Assembly (NCBI GenBank): GCA_002307725.1
Contig: DBUB01000010.1
Location: 699,111 to 763,110, forward strand
From: Alphaproteobacteria bacterium UBA1301
Lineage (GTDB): Bacteria > Pseudomonadota > Alphaproteobacteria > Micropepsales > Micropepsaceae
DNA length: 64,000 bases
Direction of reading: 5' to 3'
Under the pieces are notes generated by a model, which worked only from the letters and a program-made list of their open reading frames with translations, searched no databases and was not told where the DNA came from. The translations under genes and the position numbers were made by a program. Shown one piece after another: positions 43,373 through 51,537 of the stretch (within the stretch, counting starts at the first letter, position 1; every line of letters starts with the position of its first letter).

Positions 43373-44560
43373 TTACGGGTGGTTTTCCGGCACCGTAATG
43401 TTTTTCGCCTTTAGCCACGCCCTACCGTTGAGCTGCAGCCATGCTTTCGACAGAGCAAGAATTCCTGGCCAGATTTCCTTGTCGTCAAATGCCAGCGAAA
43501 GATCGCTGAGGATCGGTTCACAGATCTCCGGTGGCGATGGTTGGCCGTTGCGCACGGCTTCGTCTAATCGAATGTTGCAGACGGCCCGTGCTCCTTCATA
43601 CGCATGCCAGTAGGGCTGATCGTTGGGCGAGGGATGTTCTTTGCGGATGTCGATCGCCTCGGTTAGCCGCGCGATGGCTTTCTGCCACTGGGAATCGCCT
43701 TTCCAAGCAAAGCCGATCTCGCCGTGATTGGCGTGATACACCCCGTCGGTGTCGCTGGCGATGAGCGCCTCGAAGACCGGGATCGTCCGCAGCAAGGCCT
43801 GACGGTCGGCAGCGTTTTGCTCATTCTGCAGACGTTGCTTCTGCGCCCGAAAGAAGATCAGCGCCCGTACGTCCGGATTGGCGTCGCGAATGGCCTGTTC
43901 CAAATCCGTCTTTGAAGGTTTCTCCTCGCCGTCGCCGAGCTGGCATTTGGCAAGATCGATGGCGCGCGCGTCGGCCTTGGCCTTGGCATCGCCCTTTTGG
44001 CGTTGGCACAATTCCTTGCGCAGCCGTTCGGCATCGGAAAATGCCGCGGTGATCTTGACCCGCGTCCACAAATAAAAGGCGAGGAATCCGGCCACCGAAA
44101 AATAAGCGAACTCAGCCAGAATAATGGTCGATTCCGCGGGGACGTACGGCAGGTTCTTGCCAGCAAGTTCGGCCAGATTACCGATGTAGTGGACGATGCT
44201 GCCAGCTTGCGTCAGTCCGGCACCGAGCAGGATCTTGGTCAGCCAATCCGAAATCTGTTCGAGATTGGTATTGGCGTCGTAACTGTCGTCATCACCGGTC
44301 GTTGTGGTGGCCGTGCGGGTTGCAGAAACTTTGCGGGGCAACCCGAACAAAAAGCCGATCAACCCGCCGATCAGGGTGGCGCCGCCGGCAACGAGCAGGC
44401 CGACCCCGAGTGCCATCAGGTATTGGCTCCGGTCGGGGACATGCCAATACGCCGGAAACAGAAAAAGCAGCCCGACGATCAGAATGATGAAGGGCACAAT
44501 GTAGGGCGCGGTATCGCGCTTATTGTCGGCGGCAAAGCGATGCCATGCTGTTTCGCTCAT
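43373..44560 (-). CDS. Membrane protein with NTNLEQISDWLTK-type signalling module
   Basis: A 395-residue protein with transmembrane segments near 20-38, 48-74 (VGLLVAGGATLIGGLIGFLF) and 145-165. Between the second and third lies GLPR, a Thr-rich spacer and the striking block YDANTNLEQISDWLTKILLG followed by AGLTQ. I recall this block from N-terminal modules of bacterial membrane proteins with varied C-terminal effector or sensor domains, such as pYEATS-type proteins. The C-terminal 220 residues are helical, rich in Lys/Asp, and possibly TPR-like (GDSQWQKAIARLTEAIDIRK). GGAGGGG precedes the ATG. Function is unknown; a conflict- or stress-signalling role is speculative. Confidence 0.7.
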   Translation of the reverse strand: MSETAWHRFAADNKRDTAPYIVPFIILIVGLLFLFPAYWHVPDRSQYLMALGVGLLVAGGATLIGGLIGFLFGLPRKVSATRTATTTTGDDDSYDANTNLEQISDWLTKILLGAGLTQAGSIVHYIGNLAELAGKNLPYVPAESTIILAEFAYFSVAGFLAFYLWTRVKITAAFSDAERLRKELCQRQKGDAKAKADARAIDLAKCQLGDGEEKPSKTDLEQAIRDANPDVRALIFFRAQKQRLQNEQNAADRQALLRTIPVFEALIASDTDGVYHANHGEIGFAWKGDSQWQKAIARLTEAIDIRKEHPSPNDQPYWHAYEGARAVCNIRLDEAVRNGQPSPPEICEPILSDLSLAFDDKEIWPGILALSKAWLQLNGRAWLKAKNITVPENHP

Positions 44561-44689
44561 CGAACCCCTCCGATTGCGTATCGCAGGGTATGCTATCTCA
44601 AATTGCAGACCGAGAGGTGCAAAATCGCATGACGCAGAAAATCATGCGCCGCAGTACCTGCAATTCAGTCTGAGATGCGGCGCTTACAA

Positions 44690-45229
44690 TCAGCTTGCTT
44701 TGGTGCGGGGCTTGTCTTCGATCATCAGCGCGCCGCCTTTGGAAAACAGCTTGGGCTTGCGGTTGTCGATCAATTTTCGGTTGATGCCCATCCAGCCGAT
44801 CTCGCCGCAGAAGCGGCCGTATTCGATCTTGGGGCAGCGATCCATAATGACGGTGAGACCGGCGTCCTCGGCCATTTTCGCGGCTTCTTCGCTGATCACG
44901 GTGAGCTGCATCCAGATCACTTTGATGCCGAGGCGTTCGCGTTCCTTAAGGGCCTCCGCCACGATGGCGGGGGCGTATTCGGACCCACGGAAGATGTCGA
45001 CGATCTCGATTGGCGCCGGTACGTCCTTCAGCGAGGCGTAGACCGATTGGTTCAGGATCGTCTTGCCCGCCATGCCGGGATTGACCGGCCGCACCCGGAA
45101 GCCCTTATCGAGCAGATACTTCATCGCGAAGTAGCTCGGCCGCATCTCGTTGCCGCTGGCCCCCACCATGGCAATGAAGCGGTTCGAACGCAGGATCGAT
45201 TTGATCAGGTCGTCGGGGTAGCTCGGCAT
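44690..45229 (-). CDS. CoA-binding domain protein (YccU-like)
   Basis: A 179-residue single-domain Rossmann protein of the succinyl-CoA-ligase CoA-binding type. IAMVGASGNEMRPSYFAMKY is the nucleotide/CoA-binding opening, with RVRPVNPGMAGKTI, EIVDIFRGSEYAPAIVAEAL and the VIMDRCPKIEYGR end typical of YccU. Its precise role is unresolved in the family. It is followed downstream by the membrane-protein gene, about 130 bp away. Confidence 0.85.
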   Translation of the reverse strand: MPSYPDDLIKSILRSNRFIAMVGASGNEMRPSYFAMKYLLDKGFRVRPVNPGMAGKTILNQSVYASLKDVPAPIEIVDIFRGSEYAPAIVAEALKERERLGIKVIWMQLTVISEEAAKMAEDAGLTVIMDRCPKIEYGRFCGEIGWMGINRKLIDNRKPKLFSKGGALMIEDKPRTKAS

Positions 45230-45395
45230 TTCAGTCTCGAATTCTACGGCGGGGCGGCGGAAAACACGTCCGGTTCAGGTATCTATGTAGGGCAAATACA
45301 GTGAAAGCCCAAGGGGCACTGCCGGTGGGCATGGCCGGACTGCCGTGTGGTACGATCTCGCCGAAGAATGGTCACTATCAGCGCATGAGGCATCC

Positions 45396-46058
45396 ATGAA
45401 CATCGGCATTGTCGGAGCAGGACATATCGGGCAGGCGATTGCGACGATCGCAGGCCGCTACGGGTATCGCGCCATGCTGAGTAATGCGCGCGGGCCAGAG
45501 ACGATTTCCGAATTGGCGTCGGCTTTGGGCTGCGAGGTTGGCACCGCGGTCGAAGCGGTCGCTTTCGGCGACCTTGTCGCCGTCGCCATTCCGCTCAAGG
45601 CCTATCCGTTGCTACCAATAGCGCTGTTCGACGGCAAGATCGTGATGGATACCGGCAATTACTACCCTGAGCGCGACGGTCGGGTCGCCGAACTGGACAG
45701 CCATGCCATCACCACCAGCGGACTCTTGGCGCGGCAGCTTCCGGGTGCGAGCGTGGTGAAGGCGTTTAATGCAATCTTGGCAGCGCAGATCATAACCGAT
45801 GGACGACCCGCCGGAACGTCTGGGCGCCGCGCACTGCCGATCGCGGGCGATGATGGTGAGACCAAACAAATCGTGGCGACGTTCATCGACCGCGCCGGTT
45901 TCGACACCGTCGATGTGGGAACGTTGGCCGATAGTTGGAAAATCGAGCGGGCACGTCCGGCCTATTGCATCCCGATGAACAAAGCGCATCTGGCGGCAGT
46001 GCTGCAGCAAACCACACGTGAGAGTTTCGTGCCGGAAGGCTCCTGGCGGCGGTCATAA
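45396..46058 (+). CDS. NADPH-dependent F420-reductase-like / Rossmann oxidoreductase
   Basis: A 220-residue protein with an N-terminal dinucleotide fold, MNIGIVGAGHIGQAIATIAG, and the LSNARGPETI segment that reads the NADP phosphate. VVKAFNAILAAQII and LPIAGDDGETKQIVATFIDR are typical of the F420-dependent NADP reductase family, many of whose bacterial members act on other substrates. The start at 45396 has TGAGG five bases upstream. The gene is convergent with a TonB receptor gene and shares a hairpin with it. The electron partner is not known. Confidence 0.85.
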   Translation: MNIGIVGAGHIGQAIATIAGRYGYRAMLSNARGPETISELASALGCEVGTAVEAVAFGDLVAVAIPLKAYPLLPIALFDGKIVMDTGNYYPERDGRVAELDSHAITTSGLLARQLPGASVVKAFNAILAAQIITDGRPAGTSGRRALPIAGDDGETKQIVATFIDRAGFDTVDVGTLADSWKIERARPAYCIPMNKAHLAAVLQQTTRESFVPEGSWRRS

Positions 46059-46066
46059 GAAATTAC

Positions 46067-46092
46067 CGGGAGCGGCTCGCACCGCCCCCGGC
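46067..46092. terminator. Bidirectional terminator hairpin
   Basis: CCGGGAGCGG pairs with CCGCCCCCGG, with one mismatch, around six bases, between two convergent genes. T-runs are short on both sides. Confidence 0.6.
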
Positions 46093-46112
46093 AGGTCTTC
46101 AAATATCACAAA

Positions 46113-48521
46113 TTACCACTTCACGTTCAGGCGGCCGTAAACGTAGCGGCCGTTGAACCCGAAGGGCGAGTAATAGGGAAAGCCGAGTACGCCGTTGCTG
46201 TTTAGAGATGCCGGCACGGCGGTGGGATAGGTGTCGAGAATGTTGTCGGCACCGGCGGCGATTCCGACGTTGTCCGTGATCTGGTAGCGGGTCTCTAGAT
46301 CGAACAGGATTTTGTTGCCGGTCCAGTAATCGCCCGACGCGGTAGAGGCGGGCTGCAACACGTCGCCGTAATAGGTCGCCCGGAACGTGGCGCCGAATTT
46401 GTCCAAGCTCCAATCCGTCGATGCCGTCACTTTGTACTCGGGCGTCCCGTTGGTCAGGGTCAGGATGCGTTGGCGCGCGAACAGCGTCGGCACCGGACTG
46501 AGCACCGACGAATTGGTCGGGACTTTGGTGACCGCCACATCGTTGTAGTTGGCGGCCAATGTGAAATCGAATTCGCCGAAGGCGTCGGCCGGAAGCTTGT
46601 AGTGACCGACCGCATCGATGCCGCGGGTGCGGCTCGCCACGCCGTTGAGGAAGAAGCGTGCCGCCTGGATGCCGAGTGGATCAAGCAAGGACGCAACCTG
46701 GGTCGAGAAGCTGCGGTTGATCAACTCCGACAGCACGATCTGGTTGTCGATGTCGATGCGATAGGCATCCACCGTGAGATCGAAGCCGCCGAAGCGAACC
46801 ACCGTACCGACCGAGTAGTTTTTCGACTTCTCCGCCTTGAGCGGCTTGCCGCCGAGGGCCACCGCCACCGCGCTGGTGGACGGGAAGGTCCCGGTTTCCA
46901 CCACCGCGCCGTTTTGGATCACCGACGACGTCGAGGTGAAATAGGACTGCTGCAGCGACGGCGCCCTAAAGCCGGTCGAGAACGAGCCGCGCAACGCGAA
47001 GTTCGGGCTGAAATCGTAGCGGCCGGAGATTTTGCCGGTCAGGGTGTCGCCGAAGTCGGAGTAGTGCTCGAACCGCACCGCGCCATCCACCGTCAGCGCC
47101 GTGGTGACCGGCAGTTCGAGATCGACATACGCCGCAAAATTGCTGCGGTCCTTGTCGACGACATTGGAGGGCTGGAACCCGACAAAGCCTTGCGCGCCAC
47201 CCGCCAGCGACGTGTTGGAACCGAGCGGGCCGCGGTCATAGCTTTCGGGTTGACCGGCTTCGATCTGATAATTTTCGAAGCGCTCCTCGAGACCCCAGGC
47301 GAAATTCAGCGGCCCGGCCAGTCCGACATCGAAGCCGCGGCTGAAGGCGGCGTCGAGTACAGTCTGATTGTAGATTAAGCTGCCGTCGTTGAACGTGGTC
47401 GGCGAGGACGCGCCGTAGGTTGCGTTGAGGCTGTCGAGGGTCGAAAAATCGAGCGCATTGCGGCCGTACGTGACGCTGAAATCGGCTTTCCAGCCCAGCA
47501 CCGTTCCGCGCAATCCACCGGCGGTGCTGACATCCTGCGTGCCGACGGCGATCTTGGGCAAAAAGCCGTTGGGATAGATCGCGGTGACGTTGTTGGTGTT
47601 ATCATAAAGTCGCGGGAAGGCGGCGCTTTTGCTCTGGCGGTCCTGATACTGGACCCAGCCGTAGACCTGCCAGTCGGCGTCGAGGTCATATCCGGCGTTG
47701 GCGACGAACGACCATTGCGGATCGATTTGTGGATCGCCGATGCGGGCCGTGATCTTACCATTGGCCGACGTGCGCGGATCGTAGTCCGAGCGGCCGGTCG
47801 GCTCGCGGTGCAGGTATTCGCCAGTCACGGTGAGAAAGCCGTTGCCGCCGAGCGATATTCCTTGCCAGGCCGAGACCGTGACGGTCGCGCCATCGAGTTC
47901 GTCGCGGCTGCCGCGCGCCGTTTTTACCGAGGTCGGATAGACGCCGCCGGTGATGCTGGCGCCGCCGCCGCTTGACGCCTGCTTGAGCCGCAAGTTGACG
48001 ACGCCGGCGATAGCATCCGAACCGTATTGGGCCGAGGCGCCGTCGCGCAGCACTTCGACCGATTCCAGCGCATCGGTCGGAATGGTGTTGAGGTCGACTG
48101 CCGCCGCCCCGCGTCCGACCGAGCCGTTGATGTTGACCAGCGCCGAAGCGTGCTGGCGCAGACCGTTGACCAATACCAGTGTCTCGTCGGGCGACAGGCC
48201 GCGCAAAATCGCCGGGCGGACGGAATCGGTGGCGTCCACCACCGAGGCGCGCGGGAAGGTGAGCGACGGAACGCTTTCGGCCAGGGCGGCGGCGAATTCG
48301 GTACTGCCGCGGTTCTGCAGCTCGGCTGGCGCGACGACATCGACCGGCGCCAGGGTATCGAGCTTCGAACGGCCCGCAACGTGCGTACCGGTGACGATCA
48401 CTGTCTCGGTACCGGGGGCGTCGGCCACCACGTCAGCTATGGCTTGGCCGGTGAGGAGCGTGACGGCGAGCGAGGTGGATAGGAGAAGCAGCGGGCGCAA
48501 GCGGAGGGAAGAAATGGTCAT
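46113..48521 (-). CDS. TonB-dependent outer membrane receptor
   Basis: An 802-residue TonB receptor. The signal peptide (MTISSLRLRPLLLLSTSLAV) is cleaved near AIA. After the TETVIVTGTHVAG segment comes the plug with ILRGLSPDETLVLVNGLRQH and VLRDGASAQYGSDAIAGVVN. The barrel ends GRYVYGRLNVKW, with the terminal aromatic residue typical of barrels. The long plug with HASALVNINGSVGRGAAAVD recurs in receptors of unknown ligand in oligotrophs. ATG at 48521 has AAGGAA seven bases upstream; a longer in-frame start adds eight residues. It stands alone with a long AT-rich region upstream. Confidence 0.92.
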   Translation of the reverse strand: MTISSLRLRPLLLLSTSLAVTLLTGQAIADVVADAPGTETVIVTGTHVAGRSKLDTLAPVDVVAPAELQNRGSTEFAAALAESVPSLTFPRASVVDATDSVRPAILRGLSPDETLVLVNGLRQHASALVNINGSVGRGAAAVDLNTIPTDALESVEVLRDGASAQYGSDAIAGVVNLRLKQASSGGGASITGGVYPTSVKTARGSRDELDGATVTVSAWQGISLGGNGFLTVTGEYLHREPTGRSDYDPRTSANGKITARIGDPQIDPQWSFVANAGYDLDADWQVYGWVQYQDRQSKSAAFPRLYDNTNNVTAIYPNGFLPKIAVGTQDVSTAGGLRGTVLGWKADFSVTYGRNALDFSTLDSLNATYGASSPTTFNDGSLIYNQTVLDAAFSRGFDVGLAGPLNFAWGLEERFENYQIEAGQPESYDRGPLGSNTSLAGGAQGFVGFQPSNVVDKDRSNFAAYVDLELPVTTALTVDGAVRFEHYSDFGDTLTGKISGRYDFSPNFALRGSFSTGFRAPSLQQSYFTSTSSVIQNGAVVETGTFPSTSAVAVALGGKPLKAEKSKNYSVGTVVRFGGFDLTVDAYRIDIDNQIVLSELINRSFSTQVASLLDPLGIQAARFFLNGVASRTRGIDAVGHYKLPADAFGEFDFTLAANYNDVAVTKVPTNSSVLSPVPTLFARQRILTLTNGTPEYKVTASTDWSLDKFGATFRATYYGDVLQPASTASGDYWTGNKILFDLETRYQITDNVGIAAGADNILDTYPTAVPASLNSNGVLGFPYYSPFGFNGRYVYGRLNVKW

Positions 48522-48948
48522 CGGTTTTTCCTTGGCGTTCGGCAACAGCTATCCGTGCCCCGGCGCTGGCCGGGGTGGAGAGGGGGACGTGCGGTGGTTG
48601 AGGAGGCGCTAGTCCGGCATACAACACGCCGACATCATGGGCGCGGCGCAAACCATGCGATTGGCGTTCGTGCTACGGTTCCTGCGGTCCATCGTGCCTC
48701 CGGTCAAATGCGGTTCCAACATTTGTACAGGAGCATGAGATAATGGGAGTGCGGTGTACGTCAATATCGGTGGACAATATTATAAATAACAAAAAAATAC
48801 TGGTGATAAAAGATGTACACCAACAGAGTTAGTCGACTAAAAAGTCTAAGGCCAAAACCCGGCTGGTAGAATCTGATCTGCCGCGGTCAGATGGTTGTGG
48901 TATCATAATACCGCACAACGAAAATCGCGGAAAATAAGCCCCATTCGC
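48522..48948. other. Intergenic region upstream of rplM
   Basis: No gene is supported. An AT-rich block at 48740-48830 contains inverted arms GGTGTAC (48753-48759) and GTACACC (48815-48821) 55 bases apart, and a short ATCTGA/TCAGAT hairpin near 48870-48890. The leftward TonB-receptor promoter must be near the left end. Confidence 0.45.
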
Positions 48949-48977
48949 TTGACCTCCGGCGAAGATGCCCGTATAGG
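48949..48977 (+). promoter_or_regulatory. Promoter of rplM-rpsI
   Basis: TTGACC and TATAGG are 17 bp apart, close to consensus, and the rplM start lies 29 bp downstream with AAGGAA before it. Confidence 0.7.
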
Positions 48978-49006
48978 CGGCGTCCGCTATAAGGAATTTT
49001 CCACCC

Positions 49007-49483
49007 ATGACCACCTACTCGGCTAAGGCCTCCGAGATCGAGAAGAAGTGGGTCGTGATCGACGCCAGCGGTTTGGTTGTCGGCCGGCTTGCTGCTCTCG
49101 TCGCGACACGCCTGCGTGGCAAGCATAAAGCCACCTATACCCCGCATATGGATTGCGGCGACAACGTCATCATCATCAACGCTGCCAAGTGTCTTCTCAC
49201 CGGCAATAAGCTGAAGAAGAAGGTGTACTACCATCACACCGGCTACATCGGCGGTATCAAGGAACGTTTCGCCGGCGACATCATGCGCGGGGCCCATCCT
49301 GAGCGCATCGTCGAGAAGGCCATCGAGCGCATGCTGCCGCACGGACCGCTTGGCCGCCGCCAGCTCGCCAACTTGCGCGTCTATGCTGGCGCCGAGCATC
49401 CCCATGCCGCCCAGTTGCCCGGCGTGCTGGACGTGGCGAAGCTCAGCCCCAAGAACACCCATTACCATGTGAAGGCGGCCTGA
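49007..49483 (+). CDS. rplM: 50S ribosomal protein L13
   Basis: A large-subunit ribosomal protein, 158 residues. Signatures are KKWVVIDASGLVVGRLAALV, GDNVIIINAAK, YYHHTGYIGGIKE and PHGPLGRRQLANLRVYAG. The rpsI gene starts one base after its stop, the usual L13-S9 operon. AAGGAA precedes the ATG. Confidence 0.98.
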   Translation: MTTYSAKASEIEKKWVVIDASGLVVGRLAALVATRLRGKHKATYTPHMDCGDNVIIINAAKCLLTGNKLKKKVYYHHTGYIGGIKERFAGDIMRGAHPERIVEKAIERMLPHGPLGRRQLANLRVYAGAEHPHAAQLPGVLDVAKLSPKNTHYHVKAA

Positions 49484-49484
49484 T

Positions 49485-49979
49485 ATGGCGGACGAAGTTA
49501 AGAGTTTCAGTGAACTAAAAACGACGCTGATCAAGGCGAAGCCCGCCACCGCCGCCGAGACGGCCGCGGCCGCGGTCGGCAAGCGCGATGCCAAGGGCCG
49601 TTCCTATGCGACCGGCCGCCGCAAGAATGCGGTGGCACGCGTGTGGGTGAAGCCGGGCAAGGGCACCATCACGGTCAACAGCAAGGACGAGAAGGTCTAC
49701 TTCGCCCGCGCGGTGCTGCGCATGGTCGTGCGCCAGCCGCTGATCGCCGCCAATCGCGACGGCCAGTTTGACGTGGTCGTGACGGTTACGGGCGGCGGAT
49801 TGTCGGGGCAGGCCGGTGCGGTGCGCCACGGCATCAGCCGCGCGCTGGTGAACTATGAGCCGTCGCTGCGCGCCGTGTTGAAGCCGGGCGGCTTCCTCAC
49901 TCGTGACCCGCGTGCGGTCGAACGCAAGAAGTACGGCAAGCCAAAAGCCCGTCGCAGCTTCCAGTTCTCGAAGCGCTAA
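49485..49979 (+). CDS. rpsI: 30S ribosomal protein S9
   Basis: A small-subunit head protein, 164 residues with an Ala/Lys-rich N-terminal extension of about 40 residues common in Alphaproteobacteria. The core is YATGRRKNAVARVWVKPG, VVRQPLIAANRDGQFDVVVT and GGGLSGQAGAVRHGISRAL. It ends with the classic RRSFQFSKR tail that reaches the P site. ATG follows the L13 stop by one base. A strong terminator follows. Confidence 0.98.
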   Translation: MADEVKSFSELKTTLIKAKPATAAETAAAAVGKRDAKGRSYATGRRKNAVARVWVKPGKGTITVNSKDEKVYFARAVLRMVVRQPLIAANRDGQFDVVVTVTGGGLSGQAGAVRHGISRALVNYEPSLRAVLKPGGFLTRDPRAVERKKYGKPKARRSFQFSKR

Positions 49980-50007
49980 AACGGTTTTCGCTTACGAATT
50001 ACGGCAG

Positions 50008-50041
50008 CGGCCTGCGAGCGATCGCGGGCCGTTGTTTTTTT
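50008..50041 (+). terminator. Terminator of rplM-rpsI
   Basis: CGGCCTGCGA pairs with TCGCGGGCCG (one G-T pair) around GCGA, followed by TTGTTTTTTT. Its U-tract touches the stop codon of the convergent LuxR-type gene. Confidence 0.9.
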
Positions 50042-51071
50042 AGATCAGGCTTGGAACCGACAGGAACATGCTCATCAGTTCCGCCTGGCTGCGCGCACCG
50101 GTTTTTGTCAGCATGCTGCGAAGCTGCTTTTTGACCGTGGTGATCGACTTTCCCATAGTCGTGGCCGCTGCCTGCAGGTTAGAGCCGGTCAACAGCAGTG
50201 CCCCGATCCGCTGCTCGGCTTTCGACAAGCCGAATACGTCCGTCAGACGTTCGACGATGACGTCGACGTGCTGGCGCATGTCCTTGATCGTCACCAGCAC
50301 GGATCTCGATTGGTAGGCATTCGACGTGGTTGTCGCTGGCCTGAAGTCGAATTCGAGAGGAGCGAAGACCAATCCGTAGGGAAGCCACATCGAGGCATGG
50401 TCGACCAACATGGATCCGGAGCGGCCATCGACTGCTTCACGTATCAGCATTTTAATCCGCGCCGCTTCGAACGCGCGCGCGGCACGCAACCGGCCATTCA
50501 CGTTGGCGAGTCCTTGACCTGCCGCGAGAATATTCTGCGCTGTGGGATTGAGCCATTCGATCGTGCCGTCGGCGGTCGTGATGATCAGACCTTCGGACAT
50601 GGAGCGGACAAGGTGACTGCCGGCCGAGCACCCGAGCAGGTCGTCCGGTATGAGCGACTTGACGAAAGCCGCGTTGCGCAGATGCGGCCGCAACAGCGAC
50701 AGCCACGCCAAATCGTGGTCGCTGAACGGAACGCGGCCAGGGTTGCGCAGGACAAGCAGCTTAAGCTTGTCGTTGCCGCGGTCGAAAACATCGATCGACA
50801 AAATATGCCCGGCGGCACGCACTTTCTGTGAAACGTGCGAGGCTTCTTCCTGGGGGCCGCTGGCTTTGGGATTGTACAGATCGTCTGCAGTTTTACGCCG
50901 GCCGGAACGTGGATGCGGAATATTGTGGAACGTGAACAAGAGCTCGTCCGCTTGCAGCAGAGCACAGAGCGCTTGTTCCATCGCGGCGCGTTTTGTCTCT
51001 CCAATAATGGTCTCGTAGATGAGCGCAACGGCAGCGCTGAACTGCGATGTCTGATCAGTCACTGCGTCCAT
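50040..51071 (-). CDS. LuxR-type transcriptional regulator with PAS/GAF-like sensor
   Basis: A DNA-binding regulator of about 343 residues. The N-terminal two-thirds have a PAS-like segment (MSEGLIITTADGTIEWLNPT) and a preceding GAF-like region. The C-terminal LuxR helix-turn-helix is FGLSKAEQRIGALLLTGSNL, then ATTMGKSITTVKKQLRSMLT. ATG at 51071 is chosen because homology begins there (MDAVTDQTSQFSAAV); an in-frame longer start has an unconvincing N-terminus, and no ribosome site is clear at either. The gene is convergent with rpsI. The ligand is unknown. Confidence 0.78.
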   Translation of the reverse strand: MDAVTDQTSQFSAAVALIYETIIGETKRAAMEQALCALLQADELLFTFHNIPHPRSGRRKTADDLYNPKASGPQEEASHVSQKVRAAGHILSIDVFDRGNDKLKLLVLRNPGRVPFSDHDLAWLSLLRPHLRNAAFVKSLIPDDLLGCSAGSHLVRSMSEGLIITTADGTIEWLNPTAQNILAAGQGLANVNGRLRAARAFEAARIKMLIREAVDGRSGSMLVDHASMWLPYGLVFAPLEFDFRPATTTSNAYQSRSVLVTIKDMRQHVDVIVERLTDVFGLSKAEQRIGALLLTGSNLQAAATTMGKSITTVKKQLRSMLTKTGARSQAELMSMFLSVPSLI

Positions 51072-51537
51072 GGGATGTCGAAAGGTGAAGCGGTAACTGT
51101 GCCCGCGCTGGTCATAATGGTCCCTGCTCACGCACTTGTGGCAAAACGTATCAAATTCAACGCGACCCGTTGCACATATTGGGTCCGTCGCGTGCTGCCC
51201 TGAATTGGGTGTTCCGTATGATGCACGTGCTTTGTGAGAATCTGCGCAATTGTAAATAACCATCAATCATCCGAACGGACCATCGCGGCGGTAGTACGAT
51301 TAGCACGCGCTCAACGTAACCGCGAGAGTCTGGTTGCTAACGCAAGGGAAGGGAAATGATGCGGGGAGGCAATCGCAATGATCGCGGGTGTCACGCCCAT
51401 CCAAACGAGAAGGGCGGCTTACCGCCAGTTCCTGAATGCGCCACACAACGACAGCGTCGCGCAATTCCACAGTTTCGGGTGTGTACAGATTGCAGGCATT
51501 TTCGCCTAACACGGGTTTACCCTTCCAGGAGGAAGAA
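51072..51537. other. Intergenic region between divergent luxR-type and MCP genes
   Basis: No gene is supported. A GGCGG/CCGCC hairpin lies near 51412-51425, and the stretch ends with the exceptionally good AGGAGGAAGAA ribosome site of the MCP gene. No flagellar-type (sigma-28) promoter was clearly recognised. Confidence 0.45.
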
